64,000 nucleotides of DNA from Clostridium estertheticum subsp. estertheticum (GCF_001877035.1 NZ_CP015756.1:549001-613000); one strand, 5' to 3'. Shown: positions 52,419 to 61,446, counted from the stretch's first letter. The notes: generated from the sequence alone by a model not told the origin. Translations and numbers: made by a program.

Positions 52419-54257
52419 ATGTTTTCAAAATTGAGAGAACTACTAATAGGAAAGACATTAAAAACAGAGGAATTAGAAGGAGAGAAATTAAATATTTTTT
52501 GGGGATTACCTATATTATCTAGTGACGCAGTTTCCTCCGTTGCATATGCAGGTGAGGAAATTTTAATCGTGTTAATTGGAGTTATGGGTTTTATGGCATA
52601 TAGGTATATGTTTTATGCTGCATTGGGTATTGTTTTGTTATTAATTTTACTTGTGTTGTCTTATCGGCAGACAATTGACGCCTATCCAAATGGTGGTGGG
52701 TCATATATAGTTGCACATGATAATCTTGGCACAACTGCTGGACTTACTGCTGGAGCGTCACTTACTGTTGATTATATACTTACAGTTGCTGTTAGTATAT
52801 GTGCTGGAACCGCTGCAATAACTTCAGCTATCCCATCACTTCTTAATCATAAAGTAGCTATAGCTCTTGTAATGCTAGTAATTTTAACAATTGGTAATTT
52901 AAGAGGAACGAAGGAATCATCTAAAATATTTGGAGTTCCAACATACTTGTTTATTGTTTCTTGTATAGTTCTTATCATAACCGGGGTTATAAGGCATTTT
53001 ATTTTTGGATATTCACCAGTACCATTGTATTCAATTCCAAAGCAAATAGGTGACATTACATTATTCCTGTTTCTTAGAGCGTTTGCTTCAGGTTGTACTG
53101 CATTATCAGGTGTTGAAGCGGTAAGTAACGGGATTCCTAATTTTAAAGAACCATCACAGAAAAATGCAAAAGCTGTTTTAGCTTTACTTGCTTGTTTAGT
53201 TCTTTTTATTTTTGGTGGGTTATCCTTCTTATCAACAATTTATCAGCCAGTACCGGTTGCGAATATGACTGTGTTTGCTCAAATTGCTCAGCAAGTTTTT
53301 GGAAAAGGTATAATGTTTTATATTATTCAAGTCACCACTGCATTTGTTTTAGTAATGGCTGCAAATACAGCTTATGCAGGTCTACCATTGCTACTTTCTT
53401 TAATGGCACAAGATGGATATGTTCCAAGGCAATTTTCACAAAGAGGAAAGAGACTCAGTTTTTCAAATGGAATAATAGTACTTGCAGCAGCAGCTGGCAT
53501 ATTAATTATTGTGTTTAGAGGCGATACTCATTTGCTTTTGCCATTATATGCAGTAGGTGTATTTTTATCTTTTACACTCTCGCAAGTTGGAATGTTCCTC
53601 AAATGGACAAGGGGCAAAGAAGAAGGGTGGAAACATAAGGCAGTTATAAATGGATTAGGTGGTATTGTAACTTTTATTACAGTAATACTTATAGGTATAA
53701 CAAAATTTGTACATGGGGCTTGGTTAGTTTTTATTATAATTCCGTTACTTGTGTATGTTATGTTAAAGATAAAAGATCATTATAATAAAGTAGTAAAAGA
53801 AATTAAATTATCTAATGATGAAAGACCTAATATTGGAATAAAGACAAATAACGATCAACATGTAATAATACTTTTAGGTACTTTGAATAAAACTTTTTTA
53901 AAGTCATTAAATTGTGCTAGATGCTTATCTAACAATGTAGTTGCCTTTCATGTATCGACTGATCCCGCAGCTACTGAAAAACTAAAAGTAAAATGGAAAG
54001 AATATAATCCGGGAATTCCATTAATAATCGAACACTCCGCATATAGAGACATTATAGAACCATTAATGAACTTTATAGAATCTGAGGATCGTGCATCAAA
54101 ACATGGAGAAACAGTAACAGTAGTAATATCGCAATTTGTTATTACTAAGTGGTGGCACAATTTACTCCATAACCAAACAGGATATTTTCTAAAAAGCATG
54201 TTATATAAAAACAGAAATGTTGCAGTCCTCACTGTACCGTATATAATAAAAGAGTAG
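52419..54257 (+). CDS. kimA: KimA-type high-affinity potassium transporter (APC superfamily)
   Basis: The 612 residues start with MFSKLRELLIGKTLKTEELEGEKLN, followed by LPILSSDAVSSVAYAGEEILIVL, and contain YPNGGGSYIVAHDNLGTTAGLTAGASLTVDYILTVAVSICAGTAAITSA. These are the hallmarks of Bacillus KimA (formerly YdaO), a K+/H+ symporter in the APC fold with a C-terminal cytoplasmic domain of about 150 residues as seen here. In Bacillus it is controlled by cyclic di-AMP, but no riboswitch is visible. GAGGTG precedes the start. A terminator-like hairpin separates it from a KdpDE-type system. Confidence 0.9.
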   Translation: MFSKLRELLIGKTLKTEELEGEKLNIFWGLPILSSDAVSSVAYAGEEILIVLIGVMGFMAYRYMFYAALGIVLLLILLVLSYRQTIDAYPNGGGSYIVAHDNLGTTAGLTAGASLTVDYILTVAVSICAGTAAITSAIPSLLNHKVAIALVMLVILTIGNLRGTKESSKIFGVPTYLFIVSCIVLIITGVIRHFIFGYSPVPLYSIPKQIGDITLFLFLRAFASGCTALSGVEAVSNGIPNFKEPSQKNAKAVLALLACLVLFIFGGLSFLSTIYQPVPVANMTVFAQIAQQVFGKGIMFYIIQVTTAFVLVMAANTAYAGLPLLLSLMAQDGYVPRQFSQRGKRLSFSNGIIVLAAAAGILIIVFRGDTHLLLPLYAVGVFLSFTLSQVGMFLKWTRGKEEGWKHKAVINGLGGIVTFITVILIGITKFVHGAWLVFIIIPLLVYVMLKIKDHYNKVVKEIKLSNDERPNIGIKTNNDQHVIILLGTLNKTFLKSLNCARCLSNNVVAFHVSTDPAATEKLKVKWKEYNPGIPLIIEHSAYRDIIEPLMNFIESEDRASKHGETVTVVISQFVITKWWHNLLHNQTGYFLKSMLYKNRNVAVLTVPYIIKE

Positions 54258-54263
54258 ATACTC

Positions 54264-54293
54264 AAAAATCCTTAGTTTAGGCTAAGGATTTTT
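54264..54293 (+). terminator. Terminator between kimA and the kdpD-like gene
   Basis: AAAAATCCTTAG-TTTAGG-CTAAGGATTTTT is followed by T residues, only 6 bases after the stop codon. Confidence 0.88.
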
Positions 54294-54326
54294 TAAAGTA
54301 AAGGCATTAAATATATTGGGAGAGGG

Positions 54327-55958
54327 ATGGAAGAGTTGAAAAAAGGTGAATTTGACGAGAAGGTTTTCAAAGCTTTTAGTGAACATAAATATAATGGGTA
54401 TGAAGAAATTAAACGCATATTTACCAATGCACTTGAAACCATCGTAATTATGACTTTATTCACTATGTTATCTCTGATATTTAGAAAAATTGGATTTCAT
54501 GAATCAAATGTAATAATAGTATTTATTTTAGGGGTACTGTTTGTAGCAAGAAACACTGAGGGATATGTTTATGGTGTTTTGGCTGCAATAATTGGAGTGT
54601 TAGCATTTAATTATTTCTTTACTATACCGTATTATAGTTTTTTAGTTTACAGATCAGACTACCCAGTAACTTTTGTCGTTATGTTGATAGCCGCAATTAT
54701 TACAAGCACTCTAACTACAAGGGTTAAAACACAAGTTAAGATATCTTTTGTACGTGAAAACAGGATGCGGATTTTATATAAAATCAACAATTTATTGCTT
54801 ACGGGAAAAGATAAAAGACAAGTAGTGGAATCGTGTGGTAACAATTTAATTGATATGTTTAACAGAACTATTATGATAGCCATTGTAGATAATAAAAACG
54901 TTTTACAAAAATCAAACATTTATCTGTTTAATGATAAATATAATAAAGATATATTTGAGTCAGGTATTGAGATAGAAGGAGTACAAAGATGTTTTAAAAC
55001 AGGTAAATCAGTAGGGATTGAAGCTGAAATTCCAATAGCTAGCGTTGGATATTATCATCCAATTACTGGACAAAACAAAATACTTGGAGTTATTGGGATA
55101 GCATGTTTTGAAAAAAATGCTTTATCAGAAAATGAAAAAATTCTTCTACAGTCTGTTTCTACACAAATGGCCTTAGCTATTGAAAGAGAAGATTTATATG
55201 AAAAGAAAAGACAGATAAATGTAGAAAAGGATAGAGAAAGGCTTCGCGGCAATCTTTTGAGGTCAATATCACATGATCTAAGAACTCCACTCGCTGGAAT
55301 ATTAGGATCTGTTTCTACCATTAGTGATAATTATGACGTGCTTGATAATGATACAAAAAAAGAACTTATACAAAACATTTATGAAGATACAAGCTGGCTA
55401 GTACATTCAGTTGAAAATATATTAAGTATGACGAGACTCGATGAAGGTAGGCTTGAAATTAAGAAAGATGTGGAGATTGTTGAAGAAATTATTTCAGAAT
55501 CTATATCTAAAGTTACTAAGTTTTCAGGAAAGCATAATATTAAGACTGATTTACCAGAAAAAATGATTATATTATTTGTAGATGGATTATTAATAGAACA
55601 GGTGTTAATTAATTTAATTGATAATGCTATAAAATATACACAAAGTGATTCTATTATAGAAATCAAGGTTACACAAAAGGAAGAAGATGTATTATTTGAA
55701 GTATCGGACAATGGAAAAGGGATACCAAAAGAAGACATAGAATATATATTTGATAGATTTTATACCAAAACTAATGGTATTTCCTTGAAAAAACGGGGTA
55801 TAGGACTAGGGCTTGCTATTTGTAAATCTATTATAGAAGCACATAACGGCCATATGGAAGCATTTAACAACTCAGTCGGTGGAGCAACTTTTAAATTTAG
55901 TTTACCTATAATAAGGAGTGATGGTAATGAATATAAAGCCTTTGATCTTAATAGTTGA
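54327..55958 (+). CDS. KdpD-like sensor histidine kinase lacking the N-terminal KdpD/Usp domains
   Basis: The 543-residue protein begins with a short cytoplasmic tail and a four-helix DUF4118 membrane domain (about 35-135). A GAF-like segment (about 150-300) follows, then HisKA with SHDLRTPLAGILGSVS and HATPase_c with NLIDNAIKYT, SDNGKGIP and GIGLGLAICKSIIEAHNGH. Canonical KdpD has an N-terminal KdpD plus UspA region that senses c-di-AMP, so this kinase must sense K+ or turgor differently. It overlaps its response regulator by 32 bases. Confidence 0.88.
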   Translation: MEELKKGEFDEKVFKAFSEHKYNGYEEIKRIFTNALETIVIMTLFTMLSLIFRKIGFHESNVIIVFILGVLFVARNTEGYVYGVLAAIIGVLAFNYFFTIPYYSFLVYRSDYPVTFVVMLIAAIITSTLTTRVKTQVKISFVRENRMRILYKINNLLLTGKDKRQVVESCGNNLIDMFNRTIMIAIVDNKNVLQKSNIYLFNDKYNKDIFESGIEIEGVQRCFKTGKSVGIEAEIPIASVGYYHPITGQNKILGVIGIACFEKNALSENEKILLQSVSTQMALAIEREDLYEKKRQINVEKDRERLRGNLLRSISHDLRTPLAGILGSVSTISDNYDVLDNDTKKELIQNIYEDTSWLVHSVENILSMTRLDEGRLEIKKDVEIVEEIISESISKVTKFSGKHNIKTDLPEKMIILFVDGLLIEQVLINLIDNAIKYTQSDSIIEIKVTQKEEDVLFEVSDNGKGIPKEDIEYIFDRFYTKTNGISLKKRGIGLGLAICKSIIEAHNGHMEAFNNSVGGATFKFSLPIIRSDGNEYKAFDLNS

Positions 55959-56628
55959 AGACGATAAACCTATTCAAAAATTTATGAAAATTTCCCTTGA
56001 GGCACAGGGATATAAGTGTATGGAAACTGAGTCTGGGAATACGGCTATAACACTTATTTTTTCGCATAACCCAGATATAATAGTTTTGGACTTAGGGCTA
56101 CCGGATATTGATGGACTCGATGTTATAGAGAAGGTAAGGGAATTTACAAAAGCTAAAATTATAGTCGTTTCAGCTCGTGGACATGAAAGAGAAAAGGTTG
56201 AGGTCTTAGATAGAGGGGCAGATGATTATTTGACTAAGCCATTTAGTGTAGCAGAATTTTTAGCTAGAATTAGAGTGGCATTAAGACATTTTAATCAAAA
56301 TATTAATTTACAAGGAAATGAGTTATCTGTATTTGTGGTTAAGAATCTAAAGATAGATTTTGAAAAACGCAGAGTTACAATTTTAGATAAAGAAATACAT
56401 TTAACGCCAATGGAGTATAAATTAATTGAGTTAATGTCAAAACATTCAGGACGGGTTTTAACTCATAGGTTCATAGTTGATGAGATTTGGGGGAATTATT
56501 TTGAAAATGATACACATTCGCTTAGAGTATTCATGGCCAATATAAGAAGAAAAATAGAAAGTGATCCTGCGCAGCCACAATATATATTAACGGAGGTTGG
56601 AGTAGGGTATCGTTTAATTGATGAATAA
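55927..56628 (+). CDS. kdpE: KdpE-like response regulator (OmpR family)
   Basis: AAGGAG at 55913-55918 lies 8 bases before the third possible start, ATG 55927, giving 233 residues. The receiver domain has ILIVEDDKPIQK, the phosphorylation Asp in IIVLDLGLPDIDG, and the switch Thr/Lys in VVSARG and DDYLTKPFS. The winged helix at the C-terminus (LTPMEYKLIELMSKHSGRVLTHRFIVDEIWG ... LRVFMANIRRKIE) is OmpR-like with the KdpE variant. It probably activates the upstream kimA operon through the repeats at 51927-51956. There are no kdpFABC genes in the window. Confidence 0.92.
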   Translation: MNIKPLILIVEDDKPIQKFMKISLEAQGYKCMETESGNTAITLIFSHNPDIIVLDLGLPDIDGLDVIEKVREFTKAKIIVVSARGHEREKVEVLDRGADDYLTKPFSVAEFLARIRVALRHFNQNINLQGNELSVFVVKNLKIDFEKRRVTILDKEIHLTPMEYKLIELMSKHSGRVLTHRFIVDEIWGNYFENDTHSLRVFMANIRRKIESDPAQPQYILTEVGVGYRLIDE

Positions 56629-56813
56629 TAATTTTTTAAGTATGTAACAAAGTTCATTCTACACCCTAACTTACTATTTTATTAATAAATTATGGAGAAA
56701 GAAGTTTAAAAGCCAATAATTGCTAATTATAGCTCTGTGTGTTATTATGTTCAGATGATAAAAACTTATAAACATAATATATAAATAGAATGTTATGTAG
56801 GGGGAATGGAGAA

Positions 56814-57920
56814 TTGAATAAAAAATTAAATTCAGTTATGATGGCACTTGTAGTAATCATGTGTTTTAGTTTTACTAGCGTATATGCGGATTCCACGTCA
56901 GATAAGGCAAATATTCAGCAGGTTAAGGTTCAAAGAAGAAATCTTGAAAGTAAAGTAGAGATAATGAATAGTCAGCTTAAAACAATTATGGCTAAAATCA
57001 ATAAGAATGAAACAAATATAACTATAGCGCAAAAAGATATTAAGCAAACAAAAGTGAAGCTTGTAAAAGCAGAGGTTGATATCAAAGCAGAACAGATCAT
57101 TTTTGATAAAAGAATGAGAGCAATGTATATGAATGGCTCAGCAAGTTACATAGACATTATGCTAGGTGCAGATGGTATAGATGATTTCATATCTAGATTA
57201 GAAAATATCAAAACAATAGTAAACTTTGATCAAAAGGCTATTGGTGATATGAAAACAAAAGAGGCGTCAATTAATTTAAAGAAGGTAGCGCTAGAAAAAG
57301 GGAATACAAAGTTGCTTTCTTTAAGAGCTGATAACAAAGAGGATTTGGCTATTTTAACAAAACAAAAATCTGACCAAAATCTATTGGCGTTAAAACTAGA
57401 TGCTCTGGAAAACAAGTATGGTGCACAATTAGTAATAGATGAGGCAATTGTAGCGAGACAAGCTTTAGAAGCTAAACAAGTGGGCAAAAGTGTCAAGGCG
57501 AGTAGTTCTAATACAGTACAAGATAGTAATATAGTAATCAAAAATGCAGCAATTAAATACACAGCAAGTGATTTGGACTTGCTAGCTAGGTTAATAACTG
57601 CAGAAGCTGGAGGAGAATCTTATAATGCTCAGGTTGCTGTTGGTGCAGTAGTTATAAATAGGGTTAGAAGTGGCAGTTTTCCAAACTCTATAAGTGCTGT
57701 TATCAATGATAAGGCAAATGGAGTATATCAATTTACACCAGTACTTAATGGTAACATTAATAGAACTGCACAGGCGGGGACCATGAAGGCTGCTATTGAA
57801 GCACTTAGCGGAACTGATCCGACTAATAATTCAATGTACTTTTATAGTGGAAGTACTCCTCCGGGTTCACCAAAATCAGCTTCTATAAGAATAGATCATT
57901 TAACATTTCTTGGCATGTAG
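56814..57920 (+). CDS. Secreted coiled-coil - SleB-type hydrolase
   Basis: The TTG at 56814 with GGGGGAATGGAG upstream gives a normal signal peptide (cleavage near VYA-DST); the product has 368 residues. A coiled-coil domain (about 30-215) like those of CwlO/PcsB-type hydrolases is followed by a SleB/hydrolase_2 domain (about 240-368) with YTASDLDLLARLITAEAGGESYNAQVAVGAV, catalytic Glu in ITAEAGGE. CwlO/PcsB proteins carry a NlpC/P60 or CHAP domain, so this coiled coil plus SleB arrangement is uncommon. It may be activated by FtsEX-like partners. Confidence 0.88.
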   Translation: MNKKLNSVMMALVVIMCFSFTSVYADSTSDKANIQQVKVQRRNLESKVEIMNSQLKTIMAKINKNETNITIAQKDIKQTKVKLVKAEVDIKAEQIIFDKRMRAMYMNGSASYIDIMLGADGIDDFISRLENIKTIVNFDQKAIGDMKTKEASINLKKVALEKGNTKLLSLRADNKEDLAILTKQKSDQNLLALKLDALENKYGAQLVIDEAIVARQALEAKQVGKSVKASSSNTVQDSNIVIKNAAIKYTASDLDLLARLITAEAGGESYNAQVAVGAVVINRVRSGSFPNSISAVINDKANGVYQFTPVLNGNINRTAQAGTMKAAIEALSGTDPTNNSMYFYSGSTPPGSPKSASIRIDHLTFLGM

Positions 57921-57955
57921 TAAAACTGCATATAAAATATAGATAGTATATGCCC

Positions 57956-57986
57956 AAAAGGGAGTTCACTTTGTGAACTCCCTTTT
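57956..57986 (+). terminator. Terminator of the coiled-coil SleB gene
   Basis: AAAAGGGAGTTCAC-TTT-GTGAACTCCCTTTT is a perfect 14-base stem ending in T residues. Confidence 0.92.
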
Positions 57987-58155
57987 AAAAGTCGAATGAA
58001 ATTTTATTCGCAAAGATATATTCAATATCTTTATTGATTTTAAAAAAAATGAAAGTACATTAAAAATTTTAAATAGGGAAGTATAACTATAATATTAAGA
58101 TTTTTTAGTATAAGTAATTATTTAATATCGAAAAGATATAAAGGGAGGAATATTC

Positions 58156-58362
58156 ATGAATTGCTCAAAAATAAAAGAAATTAATGGAATAGATCATGTT
58201 GGAGATGTCCCAAGTGCGAAGAAAGGTATAATTGATTTTCTTTCTGGTGAGGACAGATTTAAAGATTCAGTACCAAAAGAGACACTTAATTCATACAAAA
58301 AAGGTCGCGAAATAGCAGTAGAAATTGAAAATATATTAAATGGTGATCAAAGAGCTTATTAA
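58156..58362 (+). CDS. Small conserved-looking protein of unknown function
   Basis: GGGAGGAATATTC precedes the ATG; the product has 68 residues. It begins MNCSKIKEINGIDHVGDVP and has a helical C-terminus (ETLNSYKKGREIAVEIENIL). There is no membrane segment. I do not recognise the family. It stands alone between two strong terminators. Confidence 0.6.
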   Translation: MNCSKIKEINGIDHVGDVPSAKKGIIDFLSGEDRFKDSVPKETLNSYKKGREIAVEIENILNGDQRAY

Positions 58363-58379
58363 ATTTTAATATTTTATAA

Positions 58380-58416
58380 AAATAGGTACAGAATTTTAAT
58401 TCTGTACCTATTTTTA
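58380..58416. terminator. Bidirectional terminator
   Basis: AAATAGGTACAGAAT...ATTCTGTACCTATTT with T and A runs at the ends lies between the small gene and the convergent cold-shock gene. Confidence 0.88.
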
Positions 58417-58442
58417 TACAGCTAATCTACAATATTATTTTA

Positions 58443-58646
58443 TTAAAACTTTTGAACGTTAGATGCTTGAGGTCCTTTTAGACCATCGACTACATCAAAT
58501 TGAACTTCCTCACCCTCATGTAAATCTTTTCTTGGTCCTTCTTCTTTTATGGATAAATGGTGAACAAATACATCTTCACCGTCTTGAGCAGATATAAATC
58601 CATAACCTCTGTTAGCATCATACCATTTTACAATACCTGTTATCAT
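58443..58646 (-). CDS. Cold-shock domain protein, divergent paralogue
   Basis: AGGGGGATG selects the second ATG (58646); the product has 67 residues. RNP1 is RGYGFISA and RNP2 is EDVFVHHL. Compared with the protein at 18318 it has an insertion of charged residues (SIKEEGPRKDLHEGE) and ends LKGPQASNVQKF. A small hydrophilic protein gene lies 17 bases upstream. Confidence 0.93.
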   Translation of the reverse strand: MITGIVKWYDANRGYGFISAQDGEDVFVHHLSIKEEGPRKDLHEGEEVQFDVVDGLKGPQASNVQKF

Positions 58647-58663
58647 AAATTTCATCCCCCTTG

Positions 58664-58828
58664 TTATTTATTATGTGATAATTTAGAACGTTTAGTAAAT
58701 CTGTCATTATTTGCGTCTATTTTCTCACCATTTTCAATTCCAATGTCACCTCCATCATGTGGGAACATCTTTCTTAGTTCAGCATTACTTTTCTTATCAG
58801 ATTTTAAGTGACTTTTATTGTTGTCCAT
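58664..58828 (-). CDS. Small hydrophilic protein upstream of the cold-shock gene
   Basis: AAAGGAGGTC lies 6 bases before the ATG, a strong ribosome binding site. The 54 residues are very hydrophilic (MDNNKSHLKSDKKSNAELRK, MFPHDGGDIGIENGEK, then basic residues) without hydrophobic core. The stop is 17 bases before the cold-shock start, so the two are probably co-transcribed. Composition is similar to small spore or stress proteins, but I do not recognise a family. Confidence 0.65.
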   Translation of the reverse strand: MDNNKSHLKSDKKSNAELRKMFPHDGGDIGIENGEKIDANNDRFTKRSKLSHNK

Positions 58829-59110
58829 AAATAGACCTCCTTTATTTTCTTATACAATATTAATATTTCCCTAATATTATAAAAATATATGTTCAAAAAA
58901 AATTATTAAAAATTGTATCGGATTCAAAAGCATATAAAATATTTTTGAAAAAATTATCTAAGGGTAGAGCCACTCTTACACAACCATCATATTATGAATT
59001 ACAGATGAAGGCATGTATTTCAAGTTATTTCAAAAATGCTACATCTATGTATAAACTAATATATTGTTTTTAATATAGAACAAAATTAAACAAACAGGAG
59101 AGATGATAAA

Positions 59111-60553
59111 ATGAGTGTTAGACATTATGTACTTGCTGCTACTGACGGTTTTATAGAACTTCCTACATCGCCCGAGCTACCACCTGTAGAGACAGAGCGT
59201 AGGAAAGTGTATGTATTTGGTTTTGTTGGTGGTCTATTTAAGATTAATAATAAAGTGGTTAATGAGGACCTTGATTGGACAAACCCATCTAACTTTCCCA
59301 AATTTAAAGAATTAATAGGAACTGCCACGATACCCTCACCTATGGTCTGTGGAAAAATTGGTGACAAAGTGTATATAACTTTAATAAATTTAGGAATGCC
59401 AACTGCAGGTATCATGGATACTCACACTGTTCATATGCATGGGGCTCATGTAGCCACTCAGGTGGATGGCTTTCCAGAAACATCTTTTGGAGTTCCAATG
59501 TGGATGGATTTTGATAGAAAACCACCTGTAGCGACTTATCTTTTCGATACTCAGCATGCAGGAACCTATATGTATCATTGCCATGTTGAAGCATCTGAGC
59601 ATATCCAAATGGGCATGTATGGAGGCCTTGTTGTATACCCATCCATGAAAAGTCTTGCATTAGCAGGCATAACAAAATCACCAGGATGTGGATGGCTATA
59701 TAAAGGAAAACTACAAGAGCATATTTCTAAAACTGCTACAAATAGAAATTTTGCATACAATGATATACGTTCATATTTTGATAAGGAATATGTAATGTTA
59801 CTTTCAGATATAGATACCAGATGGCATGATAGCGTTGAGGCAGGTGGTAATTTTAATCCTGTAGATTTTAAACCTGACTTTTGGCTTGTAAATGGTCGTG
59901 CTTTTCCAGATACGTTACTTCCACACCCACTAACTTCAAAAGTTGGAAGTGGCAAAAAGGTTTCTCCGATTAACTATGAATCCTATGTGCATGTAAAAAC
60001 AGGAGAGATGTTCCTGCTTAGAATGATTAATATGGGGTATCAGGTTGTACCGTGGCATATACACGGATGGCATTTTACAGTAGTAGGCAAGGATGCTGAA
60101 CCAAGTCCATTTTTAATAATATCTGAAAAACTAGAATTACATGGACATGAGGGACTTGAAAGAGGTTTTACAGCTACAATAGGTTCAGGAGAAACATTTG
60201 ACCTATTAATAGAGGCTGAAGATAAAAGACCAGAATATAGAAACTATATTGTAAATGGACAAGATTGTATAGCTTCAGTGTGCAAACAAATGCGTAAAAT
60301 TAATATTATAGATCCTAATGCAATAGCGGACATTCCTACCCAGCCAGTAAACATTAATAATATACAAACAGTTAATTATGTAGAGATATGTAATGAACCT
60401 TCATGTGATAATGATAATTTTTTTCCTCAATTTTATCCTATGCACAATCATGATGACTATAAAGTTACTAACAATGGAGTCTATCCAGGAGGGCAATTGA
60501 CCTATATTCAAACGGATGCTCCTGATAAGAAGCCTTGTCATACCAATGAGTAA
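59111..60553 (+). CDS. Multicopper oxidase with type-1 copper motif in the N-terminal half
   Basis: The 480-residue protein has no signal peptide. Its first cupredoxin domain contains THTVHMHGAH (about 99-108) and GTYMYHCHVEASEHIQMGMYG (about 156-176), with the Cys, His and Met expected of a type-1 copper plus type-3 ligands. The C-terminal half has VPWHIHGWHF and FYPMHNHDDYK but no HCH motif. In three-domain laccases and CotA the type-1 motif is at the C-terminus, so this resembles nitrite-reductase-like or two-domain multicopper oxidases. AGGAGAG precedes the ATG. It could be a spore-coat or oxygen-defence enzyme. Confidence 0.88.
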   Translation: MSVRHYVLAATDGFIELPTSPELPPVETERRKVYVFGFVGGLFKINNKVVNEDLDWTNPSNFPKFKELIGTATIPSPMVCGKIGDKVYITLINLGMPTAGIMDTHTVHMHGAHVATQVDGFPETSFGVPMWMDFDRKPPVATYLFDTQHAGTYMYHCHVEASEHIQMGMYGGLVVYPSMKSLALAGITKSPGCGWLYKGKLQEHISKTATNRNFAYNDIRSYFDKEYVMLLSDIDTRWHDSVEAGGNFNPVDFKPDFWLVNGRAFPDTLLPHPLTSKVGSGKKVSPINYESYVHVKTGEMFLLRMINMGYQVVPWHIHGWHFTVVGKDAEPSPFLIISEKLELHGHEGLERGFTATIGSGETFDLLIEAEDKRPEYRNYIVNGQDCIASVCKQMRKINIIDPNAIADIPTQPVNINNIQTVNYVEICNEPSCDNDNFFPQFYPMHNHDDYKVTNNGVYPGGQLTYIQTDAPDKKPCHTNE

Positions 60554-60599
60554 ATTTTAAATTAATAATGTATTAAAAACTTAAGTTAATTATTCTTTG

Positions 60600-60655
60600 C
60601 TCTACCTCATTAATAAGTACTAGTACTTATTAATGAGGTAGAGATTTTGTTTTAT
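60600..60655 (+). terminator. Perfect 44-base palindrome, terminator of the oxidase gene
   Basis: From 60600 to 60643 the sequence is its own reverse complement, centred on AGTACTAGTACT with outer arms CTCTACCTCATT/AATGAGGTAGAG. ATTTTGTTTT follows. It is the longest perfect palindrome I saw in the window. Confidence 0.85.
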
Positions 60656-60738
60656 ATTAATAGTGAAATCCTTATAGAATCCTTATAATTTCTTAGTATT
60701 ATAAAACTATAGTAAACGAAAGGAAGATGATTAAGATT

Positions 60739-61446
60739 ATGAATAATTATATTTTACAAACAAAAAATCTTTGCAAGACTTTTAAAAAACAGCGTGCAGT
60801 AAACAACATTTCACTGTCCATTGAGAAAAATTCTGTCTATGGATTGCTAGGACCAAATGGGGCTGGAAAATCAACTTTACTAAAAATGATTACAGGAATG
60901 CTTCATCCAACATCAGGAGAAATTATTTTTGAGGATCATGCTTGGAGCAGGAATGATCTTTCTAATATAGGAGTTTTGATTGAATCTCCACCTCTTTATG
61001 AAAATCTTACGGCGATAGAAAACCTCAAAGTACGAACTATTCTTTTAGGACTTCCAGATTCTCGTATTAAAGAAGTATTAGAAACGGTTGATTTGAAAAA
61101 CACAAATAAAAAGCAAGCAGGACAGTTTTCTATGGGAATGAAGCAGAGACTTGGAATTGCAATTGCACTCCTGAATAAACCTAAATTGCTAATTTTGGAT
61201 GAGCCTACAAACGGTCTAGATCCTCTCGGAATACAAGATTTACGTGAGTTAATACGTTCTTTCCCAGCGCAGGGAATGACAGTCATCCTCTCCAGTCATA
61301 TATTGTCCGAGGTTGAACTTATTGCAGACCATATCGGCATTATAAGCAATGGGGTAGTCGGATATAACGGCAAAATCAACCCCGGCGAAGATTTGGAAGT
61401 ACTTTTCACAGAGGTTGTGAAAAAGAATAGGAAGGAGGATTTATAA
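60739..61446 (+). CDS. Lantibiotic-protection ABC transporter, ATP-binding subunit (NukF/EpiF/CprA-like)
   Basis: The family N-terminus MNNYILQTKNL favours the ATG at 60739 over 60727, whose Shine-Dalgarno spacing is too short; this gives 235 residues. Walker A is GPNGAGKS, signature FSMGMKQRLGIA, Walker B KLLILDEPTNGLDP, and the switch His is in SSHIL. ABC transporters of this kind expel or remove lantibiotics from the membrane. It overlaps the first permease gene by one base. Confidence 0.9.
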   Translation: MNNYILQTKNLCKTFKKQRAVNNISLSIEKNSVYGLLGPNGAGKSTLLKMITGMLHPTSGEIIFEDHAWSRNDLSNIGVLIESPPLYENLTAIENLKVRTILLGLPDSRIKEVLETVDLKNTNKKQAGQFSMGMKQRLGIAIALLNKPKLLILDEPTNGLDPLGIQDLRELIRSFPAQGMTVILSSHILSEVELIADHIGIISNGVVGYNGKINPGEDLEVLFTEVVKKNRKEDL

